From: Gemmatimonadota bacterium
GTDB taxonomy: Bacteria > Gemmatimonadota > Gemmatimonadetes > Gemmatimonadales > Gemmatimonadaceae
Direction: 5' to 3'
Assembly (NCBI GenBank): GCA_028287235.1
Contig: JAQBQB010000030.1
Location: 124,001 to 188,000, forward strand
Length of the DNA stretch: 64,000 nt
Shown: piece by piece, positions 1-8,210 of the stretch
Layout of the letters: every line of letters begins with the position of its first letter
Numbering within the stretch: position 1 is the stretch's first letter
Notes under the pieces: generated by a model
The model's input: only the letters and a program-made list of their open reading frames with translations
Told to the model about the DNA's origin: nothing
Databases searched by the model: none
Program-made: the position numbers and the translations under genes

Positions 1-1265
1 ATCGCGACGTGAATGCGATCAGTCGTGCCGTTTCCGGCGTCGACGTTCATCGTGAGCTGCGAGAGCGGGCGAACAGGTGCGTCGTCGATCGCCGCCATCA
101 CCCGAGCCGTGCGCTCGGCAGCCGACGTTCCGGAGACGGCGCTCGCCGCTGGAACCGACTGGTGATCGCGCAGCGTGAAGGTCGAGCCGAGGGCGGCGTA
201 GCCACCGCGCTGATCGCCGCGCGAGCTACCGTCCTTGGTGTCGCCGTCGGAGCTCGCCGAGCCGCTGTCGCGCTGTGCGATCTGCGCGGCGGTGACTCCA
301 GGAACGGCGGCCTGTTTGTCGGGAGTGCCCGGCTGCGCCGAAACAGCGGCTGTCGCGGCGGTCGCAGATGTGGCGACCGGTCCGACGCGTGCAGCCTGAG
401 CACCCCGAGTCACCTGCGCGACCTGAGTGACTTGGGCGACCTGAGCGATCTGAGCAGCCTGCGCGGGCCGCGCCACTCTGACGTCGGCGACCTGTGCAAC
501 TTGTGCCACCTGTGCGAGGCGTGCGATGGACACCCGTCCCGGGCCTGACGCGTCAGCCGGCGCGACGGGATTCATGGATGTCACATCGTTCGCCGCATTG
601 GCGGTGGCCGTCGTGCCCTTGGTGGGCAACTCGAGATGGCCGGGATCGCGCGCACCGAGAGTGCGCAGTCCTTCTTCGTTGGCGATGCGCTGCAGCGCCG
701 CGTATGCCGCCGGGGCGGCGGTGCCGCCGTCCAGCACGACGTCGACTGCGCGGCCTTGCGTGTGTTTCGAGCTCTGCGTCCAGGTGACCACCGGGCCCGC
801 GGTGTCGCGGCCCTGCGCGTAGAGCGCGTCCTGGCGCGGCTGGGAGCGGAACGTCTCGGCCACCGTCACGTCGTGGCCCGTCTCGGCGTGAACGCGGTCG
901 ATCACACGCGCGAGCTTGGCCTGCAACTCCGGGTTCAACGCGGCGATCGAGTTGATCACTGTGCTTGCCGAGACGGCGTTCGTCGCCGCCGTGGTGCCGG
1001 TCGCGTCGATCGTCACGGCGGTCGAGCCGGTGGCGTCGTCACTCGCCCCCGTCGTCTCCGTCGCGTCTGCCGGCGCATTGGTTCCGTCGAGCTCCGACGT
1101 GCCGACCTTCGGCTTCGGTGCTTCGGGCTTTGGGGCTTGCTGCGCGTGCGCCGTGGCGAGCATGCCGGCGAACCGGTCTCTCGTCTGATCGTCGGTGGTC
1201 GTGTCGCGGACCGGCGTCGAATCCTGGACTGGCATCGGCGCCGCGCTGATTGCGGTGATGGCCAC
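1..1265 (-). CDS. fliK: Flagellar hook-length control protein FliK with embedded M15-type peptidase domain (3' end outside window)
   Basis: My translation reads leftward from GTG at 1265 (TAGTG overlap with the stop of the upstream gene) and stays open to base 1, giving 421 codons. Residues 1-100 are Pro/Ala/Thr-rich, as in FliK N-terminal regions. Residues about 104-213 match the M15 D-Ala-D-Ala/L-Ala-D-Glu peptidase pattern: ETFRSQPRQDALYAQGR, then SKHTQGRAVD (zinc His168, Asp175), then DPGHLEL (Asp207, His210). Residues 250-284 are an AQV/TQV repeat tract. From about residue 384 the sequence (AAERTARVM, then PLSQLTMNVD) looks like the start of the FliK C-terminal domain. FliK normally sets hook length and switches export specificity. 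The last position in the fliE-fliJ operon supports the FliK call; the peptidase domain is not usual in FliK. An alternative ATG lies at 1235. Confidence 0.72.
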   Translation of the reverse strand, partial: MAITAISAAPMPVQDSTPVRDTTTDDQTRDRFAGMLATAHAQQAPKPEAPKPKVGTSELDGTNAPADATETTGASDDATGSTAVTIDATGTTAATNAVSASTVINSIAALNPELQAKLARVIDRVHAETGHDVTVAETFRSQPRQDALYAQGRDTAGPVVTWTQSSKHTQGRAVDVVLDGGTAAPAAYAALQRIANEEGLRTLGARDPGHLELPTKGTTATANAANDVTSMNPVAPADASGPGRVSIARLAQVAQVAQVADVRVARPAQAAQIAQVAQVTQVAQVTRGAQAARVGPVATSATAATAAVSAQPGTPDKQAAVPGVTAAQIAQRDSGSASSDGDTKDGSSRGDQRGGYAALGSTFTLRDHQSVPAASAVSGTSAAERTARVMAAIDDAPVRPLSQLTMNVDAGNGTTDRIHVA

Positions 1266-1849
1266 TATTTCTTCCCTTGCATTGCGAGTTTGCTCAACGT
1301 CGCGACCCGTTCGGGCGGCAGCGCGGTCATGATCGACGCCGCCTGTCGCGGCCCGACATAACCCAGGATGACCTGTACGTCAGTGTCCGTCATGTGCTCG
1401 AGCACCTTGGCCGCCTGCTTCGCGTCCATCGACGTGAACACCTTGGCGATACGTTTCTCCGACGCCTGCTTCATCGTGTCGTTCGCTGCCGCCGCCGCGG
1501 CTGCGGCCGTTGCGCGCGCCGCGAGTGCGGGAACACCGCCGGCCACCATCAGCGGCGGCGGGTTGACCGCGCCGGGCGCGGCCGTCGCGGGCGTAGCTGC
1601 GGCAGGCGCCGCTTTCGCGCTATCACCGACCGGCACCACGGCTGCCGGATGCGCGCTATCGGTGGGAGGCGTGACCGGCAGGCCGGACGCGACGATCGCC
1701 GTGTCGGTTTGCGTCGAATCCTTGTGGGACTTTGACGAGTCGGCCTCCGCGCGCGGCGGATGCACCGTCTTCGTGAGCGCCACCTTGGCACCGGTCGACG
1801 CCGCCGTCGCAATGACGAACGTCAGCACGAACACAACTGCGGGTTTCAT
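1265..1849 (-). CDS. MotE-like flagellar protein with MgtE-N-type C-terminal domain
   Basis: This 194-residue protein has an N-terminal hydrophobic segment (residues about 3-25) that could be a signal anchor, then a low-complexity Ala/Pro/Thr-rich linker to about residue 125. The C-terminal 65 residues (KRIAKVFTSMDAKQAAKVLE, then LGYVGPRQAASIMTALPPER) resemble the MgtE N-terminal / MotE helical repeat domain. Proteins of this design sit between fliJ and fliK in several phyla; MotE in rhizobia is a chaperone for a motor protein. It overlaps fliJ by 4 bp and its stop overlaps the fliK GTG, so it is translationally coupled within the basal-body operon. The exact role is unproven. Confidence 0.75.
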   Translation of the reverse strand: MKPAVVFVLTFVIATAASTGAKVALTKTVHPPRAEADSSKSHKDSTQTDTAIVASGLPVTPPTDSAHPAAVVPVGDSAKAAPAAATPATAAPGAVNPPPLMVAGGVPALAARATAAAAAAAANDTMKQASEKRIAKVFTSMDAKQAAKVLEHMTDTDVQVILGYVGPRQAASIMTALPPERVATLSKLAMQGKK

Positions 1850-2319
1850 GCGCTCGCCGCCCCAGAGTCGTTGCCGGCGTCACGGCGCGAGAAGCGCGTG
1901 AGGGCCAGCTCGTCCATCTGACGCAGATCCTGCGCGTTGTCCTCCACGCGCCAGGTCTGGAAGTGGCGGTCGCGCAACCGGCTCAACACGCGGCGCGCCT
2001 GCAGCGCGGAGGTGAGGTCGGTGCGAGCCTGGGTGACGAGCTGCTCGGCCATCTCCACGCGCGACTGTGCGTCGACGATGTGATGGTTGAGCTGTTCGAT
2101 GACGTACCCGATCGTCTTCAACTGCCCGATCGTGGGCTCACTCGCGTGCGCCGTGCGCAACGCCTGTGAGCCGCTCTGCCGGATTGTCTCCAGGGCCTTT
2201 TGGGCGACGCGCGCCTCGTCGGCGGCACTCTCTGCCTCGGCGAGCTTGGCGGCAACCTGCTGCTCCTGTTGCTCGCGCAACTCCAGGACCTGCTGAAGAC
2301 GGAACTTGAACGCGCTCAT
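1846..2319 (-). CDS. fliJ: Flagellar export protein FliJ
   Basis: The 157-residue product is almost entirely predicted alpha-helix with a long coiled coil (FRLQQVLELREQQEQQVAAK at residues 5-24 and continuing), the signature of FliJ, the central stalk of the FliI ATPase in the flagellar type III export apparatus. Length matches the family (about 145-160). Its ATG overlaps the fliI stop by one base and its stop overlaps the MotE-like start by 4 bp. The C-terminal ~15 residues (Arg/Asp/Gly/Ala) look disordered. Confidence 0.9.
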   Translation of the reverse strand: MSAFKFRLQQVLELREQQEQQVAAKLAEAESAADEARVAQKALETIRQSGSQALRTAHASEPTIGQLKTIGYVIEQLNHHIVDAQSRVEMAEQLVTQARTDLTSALQARRVLSRLRDRHFQTWRVEDNAQDLRQMDELALTRFSRRDAGNDSGAASA

Positions 2320-3650
2320 TACAACCTCCTCGTCGTCTGATCGATCTGTGCCGCGATCGAAACGAGCGCTCGTTTCGTCGCATCCATGGCGGAATACTCT
2401 TCGGGGAGCTGCTGCAGAAACTCCAACACCTGCGGACGAAGCCTGAGCGCGGCGTCGACGCCGCGATCACTCCCCTCGTGATATGCTCCAACGAGGATCA
2501 GGTCTTCTTTCTCTCGGTACGACGACTCGAGACGCCCCACCGCGTTCGCGGCGGCGCGTTGGTCGGGCGTGATCACGTGATCGCGCACGCGGCTCTTGCT
2601 CTCGAGCACGTCGATGGACGGATAGTGGCCGGCTCCGGCCAACTTTCTGGTCAACACGATGTGGCCGTCGAGAATCGACCGGGTCGCGTCGGCGACCGGC
2701 TCATTGAAGTCGTCACCATCCACGAGCACGGTGTAGATGCCGGTGATGCTGCCGTTCTCGTCGGTTCCGGCGCGCTCGAGCAATCGCGGCAGCGCCGCGA
2801 AGACCGAGGGCGGATATCCTTTCGTGGTCGGCGGCTCGCCGACGGCGAGTCCGATCTCGCGCCACGCCATCGCGACGCGCGTGATCGAGTCGACCATCAG
2901 CAGCACTTCCTTGCCCTGCTCGCGGAAATACTCGGCGATGGATGTCGCGACGAGCGCGCCGCGGGCTCGTACGAGCGCCGCCTGGTCTCCAGTCGCAACC
3001 ACGATCACCGACCGCGCGAGGCCGTCGGGTCCGAGCGAATTCTCAATGAAGTCGCGCACTTCGCGTCCGCGCTCGCCGAGCAGCGCGATCACGTTCACGT
3101 CGGCTTTCGCTTGTCGTGCGATCATACCGAGCAGCGTGCTCTTGCCCACGCCCGAGCCGGCGAAGATTCCCACGCGCTGGCCTTTGCCGAGCGTCAGGAA
3201 GCCGTCGATGGCGCGGACGCCTGTCTCGAACGGCTCGGTGATGATCGAGCGGTCGAGCGGATGCGGCGGTTCGGCGGACAGCGGCATGCGCTGCGCATGT
3301 TCGATGGCGCCCTTGCCGTCGATCGGATGTCCGAGTCCGTTGAGCACGCGGCCGAGCAGGCCCGGGCCCACGTCGGCGCCGAAGCTGCGGCCGAGCGGCG
3401 TCACACTCGATCCCGGATGCAAGCCGTCGATGTCGCCGAGGGGCATGAGCATCACGCCGCGCTCGTGAAAGCCGACGACTTCGGCGAGCACGGACTTCTC
3501 TTCGGACAAGCTCGTGACGCGACAGAGCTCACCGAGCCCCACGTCGAGACCCGCGGCCTCGATCACGAGGCCGACGACGCGCGTCACGCGTCCCATGCGG
3601 TACAGGCGCGGCAGATCGCCGATGCGCTTCGCCATGCGATTACGAAGCAT
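2319..3650 (-). CDS. fliI: Flagellum-specific ATPase FliI
   Basis: This 443-residue protein matches the FliI/F1-beta-like ATPase that energises flagellar type III export. A Walker A motif (AGSGVGKST) is at residues 164-172, and the catalytic region contains ALLGERGREVRDFIENSLG. Later motifs include LLMVDSITRVAMAWREIGLA and YPPSVFAALPRLLERAG. Length is normal. The gene overlaps fliH by 11 bp upstream and fliJ by 1 bp downstream. A second in-frame ATG at 3635 is a possible start; 3650 is chosen for coupling to fliH. Confidence 0.97.
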   Translation of the reverse strand: MLRNRMAKRIGDLPRLYRMGRVTRVVGLVIEAAGLDVGLGELCRVTSLSEEKSVLAEVVGFHERGVMLMPLGDIDGLHPGSSVTPLGRSFGADVGPGLLGRVLNGLGHPIDGKGAIEHAQRMPLSAEPPHPLDRSIITEPFETGVRAIDGFLTLGKGQRVGIFAGSGVGKSTLLGMIARQAKADVNVIALLGERGREVRDFIENSLGPDGLARSVIVVATGDQAALVRARGALVATSIAEYFREQGKEVLLMVDSITRVAMAWREIGLAVGEPPTTKGYPPSVFAALPRLLERAGTDENGSITGIYTVLVDGDDFNEPVADATRSILDGHIVLTRKLAGAGHYPSIDVLESKSRVRDHVITPDQRAAANAVGRLESSYREKEDLILVGAYHEGSDRGVDAALRLRPQVLEFLQQLPEEYSAMDATKRALVSIAAQIDQTTRRL

Positions 3651-4323
3651 CGATCTGCGCCATGCGGTGGTAGGCGCGCTCGAGCGCGGTGTCGACGCGG
3701 CCGTCCACGATGCGGTCGCGGCCTTCGATGAGGCAGCCGCCGCGCGAGAGGCGCGGGTCCGCCAGCCAGCTCGCGTCGCGCGAGCCGGTGATCGGCGCGC
3801 TCTGCTTCGCGATGCCGTTGAGCGTCAACATGGAGAGATCGAGCGGATTCACGCGGATGCGCACCGCCTGATCGATCGGAAATTCAGTCAGCGCGCGGCG
3901 AACGAGGTCCGCCACGAGCTCAGCGTCGAGACTCACTTCACGCGCCACGATCTGTCGTGCCACGATCACGGCGATCGCCGCGATGTTCTCTTCGAGAATG
4001 GCGGGCGCCAGCGTCGACGCATCCTGCAGTTGCACGGTGACCTGCGCGAGCACGACGGCGGCTTCGCTCACCTGCGACTGCGCGGCGGCGAAGCCACGCT
4101 GCTCGCCGTCGGCCAATCCACGTGCGTACCCTTCCTGAATCGCCCGGTCGCGCTCCTCGGCGACCATCGCCGCGGTGACGATCGGAACGTTCGGCGAGGC
4201 CGCGGCGCGTTCGCGCGGCACCGCCAGCTCGTTCGGTGCCCACGCGCCGGCCGCCGGTTGCACCGACGCCGCGGGTGTTGCGCGGACGGAGGCATGACCC
4301 GTCGCTCTATACGACGAGGTCAT
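3640..4323 (-). CDS. fliH: Flagellar assembly protein FliH
   Basis: FliH is the FliI-binding regulator and peripheral stator of the export ATPase. The 227-residue product has a disordered Ala/Pro-rich N-terminus, a helical segment with the Gly-repeat style GYARGLADGEQRGFAA (residues about 84-99), and a V-type-ATPase E-subunit-like C-terminus with VARQIVAREVSLDAELVADL. It overlaps fliG by 17 bp and fliI by 11 bp, the standard fliG-fliH-fliI order. Confidence 0.9.
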   Translation of the reverse strand: MTSSYRATGHASVRATPAASVQPAAGAWAPNELAVPRERAAASPNVPIVTAAMVAEERDRAIQEGYARGLADGEQRGFAAAQSQVSEAAVVLAQVTVQLQDASTLAPAILEENIAAIAVIVARQIVAREVSLDAELVADLVRRALTEFPIDQAVRIRVNPLDLSMLTLNGIAKQSAPITGSRDASWLADPRLSRGGCLIEGRDRIVDGRVDTALERAYHRMAQIDAS

Positions 4324-5338
4324 CCGCGCCTCCGCCGACCACGATTTCGCCTGCGTCTTCGAGCTTGCGGATCATTGCCACGATGGCCGTCTGCGCCGAT
4401 TCGATGTCGCGCTTTCTGGCCGGTCCGAGCATCTCCATCTCTTCCTTGAGGGCAGACGACGCGCGGGTCGACATGCCGCCCATGATCTTGTTCTTGACCT
4501 CGTTGCTCGCCGACTTGAGCGCGAGCGCGAGCTCCTTGACGTCGATCTCGCGCAGCAGACGCTGGAGCGACCGCTCGTCGAGACTGACGACGTCTTCGAA
4601 CACGAACATGAGGTTGCGAATCTGCTCGCACAGGCCTGGGTCCTTCTCTTCCACGCCGCGCATGATCGCCTTCTCGAGCGACGGGGTGACGAGGTTGAGC
4701 ACTTCCGCCACGACCGCCGGTCCACCGGAGGTGGTGAGGCTCTGTGCCGGTCCCAGATCGGTCTCGGTGAGGATCGACCGCTCGATCAACACGAGCATGT
4801 CGGGCGACACTTTTTCCATGCGGGCCATACGCAGCACGACTTCCGCGCCGAAGATCGGATCGAGCTCCTTGAGCACCGCCGCCGTGTGGGCCGGCTCGAG
4901 GTGCGCCAGAATGAGCGCCACCGTTTGCGGGTGTTCGCCGCGGAGCATGTTGCCCAACTGCTGCGGATCGGCGTTGCGCAAACGGTGCAGACCCGCCGTT
5001 TCGGAGATCTGCATTTGAATGCGCTTCAACATCGCCGACGCCTTGGGGGCGCCGAACGCTTTTTCCAACACTTCGCGGGCGAACTCCATACCGCCGGCGG
5101 CGATCGAGTCCGCCGCGAACATGACTTCGAGCCACTCGGCGAGAACCGCCTCGGTGGCTTCGTTGCTCACGCGATCCATTCGAGCGATCTCGAACGAGAT
5201 CTGCTCGACTTCTTCCTGTCCGAGCTTCTGCGTGATGAGCGACGCGGATTCCGAGCCGAGGACCATGCACAAGATCGCCGCCTTCTGGGCGCCGTTGAGC
5301 TGGTCGAGCTGGTGTGACCGCGCGAGCGTGATGGCCAT
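4307..5338 (-). CDS. fliG: Flagellar motor switch protein FliG
   Basis: FliG is the rotor protein that binds the MS ring (FliF) and contacts the stator. The 343-residue length is normal. Diagnostic segments are NGAQKAAILCMVLGSESASL near the N-terminus, the EHPQ motif (GEHPQTVALILAHLEP) in the middle domain, and the C-terminal torque region MFVFEDVVSLDERSLQRLLR with its conserved charged residues. The gene lies 3 bp downstream of fliF and overlaps fliH. Confidence 0.97.
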   Translation of the reverse strand: MAITLARSHQLDQLNGAQKAAILCMVLGSESASLITQKLGQEEVEQISFEIARMDRVSNEATEAVLAEWLEVMFAADSIAAGGMEFAREVLEKAFGAPKASAMLKRIQMQISETAGLHRLRNADPQQLGNMLRGEHPQTVALILAHLEPAHTAAVLKELDPIFGAEVVLRMARMEKVSPDMLVLIERSILTETDLGPAQSLTTSGGPAVVAEVLNLVTPSLEKAIMRGVEEKDPGLCEQIRNLMFVFEDVVSLDERSLQRLLREIDVKELALALKSASNEVKNKIMGGMSTRASSALKEEMEMLGPARKRDIESAQTAIVAMIRKLEDAGEIVVGGGADDLVV

Positions 5339-5341
5339 GGC

Positions 5342-6823
5342 TTACGCCTCCTTCAGCCAGGCGCGTACGACACGTGCCGCGACGTCGGGTTGCTGCTCGA
5401 TCGTGGAGTTCACGCGGTCACGCATGGTGTTCGTCGGCATCGCGACGGGCGTCATCGGAGCGGACTGCAGCACCATCTGTGGCACGGAGTTGGACTCGCC
5501 GCGCGGCAGCGACATCACCTGGCGGCCGGTGGAGGCGCCGGGCTTGAGCGACTTGAGGCTGATCAATGCGACGACGATGATGAGTGCGAGGCCGAGCACG
5601 CCGAGTAGCGGACGCTGCGCCGTCTGGACGACGCGCACGATGTCCGTTTTCGGCGCTTCGATCGGCGCGACGATCGTCGGCGCGAACGGCACGCTCACGA
5701 CCGACACGACGTCGCCGCGAGTGCTGTCGGCACCCACGGCGCTGCGCACCATGGTCTCGATCTGCTGCAGCTCGGCGGGGGTGCGCGGCGCCGGCGGCGC
5801 CTTGCTCCCCGCGCCGGGCGCGCGATCGGCGACGAGCACCGCCACCGTCAGACGCTTGAGCGTGCCAGGCGCGGCGACGAAGTTCTCGGTGTTTCGCGTA
5901 TTCTCATAGGTGGTGGACGTGTTGTTCTGGCCGGCGCCGCCCGCGGCGCCCGGCACGATCTCCGCCTTCTGCTCGGCGGCGATCACCTGCTTTTCCGGAT
6001 CGACCGAGGCGCTGGTGCGCTCGACGTGGTCGAAGCTCATCGCCGCGGAGACCTGCACGCGGAGGTTCGTGCCGCCGACCATCTGCGCCACGATCTTTTC
6101 GGCTTTCATGCGAAGGTAGTCTTCGACTTCGCGCTGCATGGAGAGCTGGCGGCTCGTGAGCCCGGTGACGGTGGAGACTTCTTCGCCTTCGGAGAGCAGG
6201 CGGCCGGAGTCGTCGACGATCGTCACGCGCTCGCTCGTCAGCCCTTCCACGCTCGATGCCACGAGGTGGGCGATGCCTTTCACGACCTCGCGATCGGCTT
6301 CGCCCTTCAACTTGAGCACGACGCTCGCTTCGGTCGGGCGATCCGCCGCGGCGAACCCGTCGGTCTCGTGCATCACGAGGTGGACCTGCGCGCCGTCGAC
6401 GCCGCGCATCTTGCCGACGACCCGCTCGAGCTCTCCTTCGAGCGCGCGGCGGTAGTTGATGCGCTGCGTGAAATCGGTCATGCCCCACGACGGCTGGTCG
6501 AAAAGCTCGAGGCCGGGACGACCGGCATTCGGCACGCCGCCCTTGGCCAGCGCAACGCGTGCCTTGGCCAGATCCGGAGCGGCGACCATGATGTCCGCAC
6601 CGCCGCGCTCGAGCTGATACTTCACACTGGCCTGATCGAGCTTGTCCGTCATCGACGCCACGCTCTCGAGCGGAACGCCGGTGAAGGCCGGCACCCACGT
6701 CGGTGCGCTCGCCCACTGGGCCACGGCGAAGATGAGCCCCGCCGCGGCCAGGCCGACGACGAGGATCAGGGCGCGCCGCGGGCCGCCGATACGATCAAGG
6801 AGAGAAGACAACGAATCAGGCAT
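5342..6823 (-). CDS. fliF: Flagellar MS-ring protein FliF
   Basis: FliF forms the membrane-embedded MS ring. The 493-residue product has an N-terminal membrane helix (residues about 15-38), the YscJ-like ring modules (ALEGELERVVGKMRGVDGAQ, VVKGIAHLVASSVEGLT), a variable linker (about 280-320), a second membrane helix (LLGVLGLALIIVVALISL), and a C-terminal FliG-binding tail ending VVRAWLKEA. Size is at the short end of the family (500-560). It follows fliE by 8 bp. Confidence 0.96.
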   Translation of the reverse strand: MPDSLSSLLDRIGGPRRALILVVGLAAAGLIFAVAQWASAPTWVPAFTGVPLESVASMTDKLDQASVKYQLERGGADIMVAAPDLAKARVALAKGGVPNAGRPGLELFDQPSWGMTDFTQRINYRRALEGELERVVGKMRGVDGAQVHLVMHETDGFAAADRPTEASVVLKLKGEADREVVKGIAHLVASSVEGLTSERVTIVDDSGRLLSEGEEVSTVTGLTSRQLSMQREVEDYLRMKAEKIVAQMVGGTNLRVQVSAAMSFDHVERTSASVDPEKQVIAAEQKAEIVPGAAGGAGQNNTSTTYENTRNTENFVAAPGTLKRLTVAVLVADRAPGAGSKAPPAPRTPAELQQIETMVRSAVGADSTRGDVVSVVSVPFAPTIVAPIEAPKTDIVRVVQTAQRPLLGVLGLALIIVVALISLKSLKPGASTGRQVMSLPRGESNSVPQMVLQSAPMTPVAMPTNTMRDRVNSTIEQQPDVAARVVRAWLKEA

Positions 6824-6831
6824 TTATTACA

Positions 6832-7164
6832 TCATCCCATGTTCACAACGGACTTGTACGCATCCATCAGCTTGTTGCGAAGCTCGACGAGCATCTCCAA
6901 CGAGATCTGTGCTTCTTCCGATGCGGCCATCACCTGGTGAAGCTCCACCGGCTCGCCGCGCACGAAGCGCGAGATGTAATCCTGCGCCGTTTCCTGCTGG
7001 GTCGAGACTTCTCCGATCGCGCGCTTGAGCGAGTCGCCGAACGACGTGCCGCCCTCCGGGATCTGAAAGCGCGAGAGGCCGCCTTCGCCGGCGATGTCGA
7101 GCCCAATGCGGCGCGGGCCGCCAACGCCGCCCGCGGCGCCAATGCCACCGATCGGAGCGGTCAT
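6832..7164 (-). CDS. fliE: Flagellar hook-basal body adaptor FliE
   Basis: FliE links the MS ring and export gate to the proximal rod. The 110-residue protein carries the family C-terminus: SFGDSLKRAIGEVSTQQETA, then FVRGEPVELHQVMAASEEAQ and LVELRNKLMDAYKSVVNMG. The N-terminal 25 residues are Gly/Ala-rich. It begins one base past the end of the small unknown gene upstream, within the operon. Confidence 0.93.
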   Translation of the reverse strand: MTAPIGGIGAAGGVGGPRRIGLDIAGEGGLSRFQIPEGGTSFGDSLKRAIGEVSTQQETAQDYISRFVRGEPVELHQVMAASEEAQISLEMLVELRNKLMDAYKSVVNMG

Positions 7165-7165
7165 G

Positions 7166-7516
7166 TCAGATCTTCACGTCGAGGCGGCCGCCGCGAGACG
7201 CCGGCATCTCCGCCGACTTCATCTCGCGCAGCGCGCGTCCGTAGGTGAGCGGGCCCATGGCGCCCGCCTTGGCGAAGAAGCCACGCTCTTCGGCCGACAG
7301 CACGCTCCACAGCGCGGGGTCGGTTCCGGGGGGCGGCTCGGCGGGCACGCTCTGCTGTGCCGGCTTGGCGATCGCGGACTTCTGCGCGGGCAGAGCTGCG
7401 GGACTCTGCAGTCCGGTGGTGCCGGGCTGCTGCGTCTGCGTGCGGCCACTGTCCCGGAGGGGAAGCGGTGTGGCCGGACGCGAGATGCTGGAGTTGCTGA
7501 TTCCGTAAATGCTCAT
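7166..7516 (-). CDS. Uncharacterised small protein encoded between flgC and fliE
   Basis: I do not recognise this 116-residue protein. Residues 1-62 are Pro/Gln/Ser-rich and probably disordered. Residues 63-100 form a compact block, GTDPALWSVLSAEERGFFAK then AGAMGPLTYGRALREMK, that looks like a conserved helical motif. There is no signal peptide or membrane helix. It lies in the same orientation and reading direction as its neighbours, 33 bp after flgC and one base before fliE, so it should be co-expressed with rod and adaptor genes. A role in rod/adaptor export or assembly is inferred from position only. Confidence 0.75.
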   Translation of the reverse strand: MSIYGISNSSISRPATPLPLRDSGRTQTQQPGTTGLQSPAALPAQKSAIAKPAQQSVPAEPPPGTDPALWSVLSAEERGFFAKAGAMGPLTYGRALREMKSAEMPASRGGRLDVKI

Positions 7517-7549
7517 TTCACTCTGCTAGTTAAAACGATGTAAAACGAT

Positions 7550-8188
7550 TTAGATGTCGATTGCTTTGTGCAGCATCGCTCTCGCCACTTGGAACACCGT
7601 GGCGTTGGCTTCGTAGATCCGGCGCGAGTTCATGAGATCCATGAGCTCGTCCGTCATGTTCACGTTCGGCATCTTCACGTAGCCGTTCTTGTCGGCGTCA
7701 GGGCTGCCCGGGTTGTAGACCATCGGGCCTGCCGTGGGGTCGGAGAAGATTCCGGTGACGCGTACGCCGCCGGTGACGTCGGCGGAATCCGTCGTGACAC
7801 CGGTCGCGCTGGACAGTGCCTGCGCGGTGGCGGCGGCCGTTGCAGCTACACCGGCAATTCCGCCGGCAGCCGGTGTCGCCGTGCTCGTCGTGCTGCTCGT
7901 CGTCGTGATGGCGCCGGGAACAGTCGCGGTGGTGCTGGCGGTGGTGCTCGCGGTGTTGGTCGCGGCCATCGGCTCGATCGCTTCGAGCTGCACGTAACGG
8001 CGCTGGTAGGGTCCGCCCTGCGCGGTGCGCGTGGTCTCGACGTTGGCGAGATTCTGCGCGATCACGTCCATCCGCATCCGCTGCGCCGACAGTCCGCTCG
8101 ACGCGATGGCGAGCGCGCTGAACATCGGGCGCGGCGCGTCCGGTCGTTGCGGCGTGTAAGGCTGAGAGGTAATGGCAGGGAGTGTCAT
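7550..8188 (-). CDS. flgC: Flagellar proximal rod protein FlgC with Ala/Thr-rich insertion
   Basis: FlgC is a proximal rod subunit. Both conserved ends are present: ALAIASSGLSAQRMRMDVIA with QNLANVETTRTAQGGPY, and the C-terminal SPDADKNGYVKMPNVNMTDE then SRRIYEANATVFQVARAML. At 212 residues it is longer than usual FlgC (about 135-150), because residues about 73-140 are a Thr/Ala/Ser/Gly tract with no family counterpart. The start at 8188 leaves an extra ~21 residues; an ATG at 8125 (MFSALAIASSG) fits the family N-terminus better, but neither has a strong ribosome-binding site. Confidence 0.9.
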   Translation of the reverse strand: MTLPAITSQPYTPQRPDAPRPMFSALAIASSGLSAQRMRMDVIAQNLANVETTRTAQGGPYQRRYVQLEAIEPMAATNTASTTASTTATVPGAITTTSSTTSTATPAAGGIAGVAATAAATAQALSSATGVTTDSADVTGGVRVTGIFSDPTAGPMVYNPGSPDADKNGYVKMPNVNMTDELMDLMNSRRIYEANATVFQVARAMLHKAIDI

Positions 8189-8210
8189 GGATTACTCGGA
8201 GTCGGCTGCG

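Noticed and set aside
2478-3731. Long open frame on the plus strand opposite fliI
   Set aside because: It is the antisense shadow of a high-GC gene; the translated text is Arg/His-rich with no family match, while fliI on the other strand is unmistakable.
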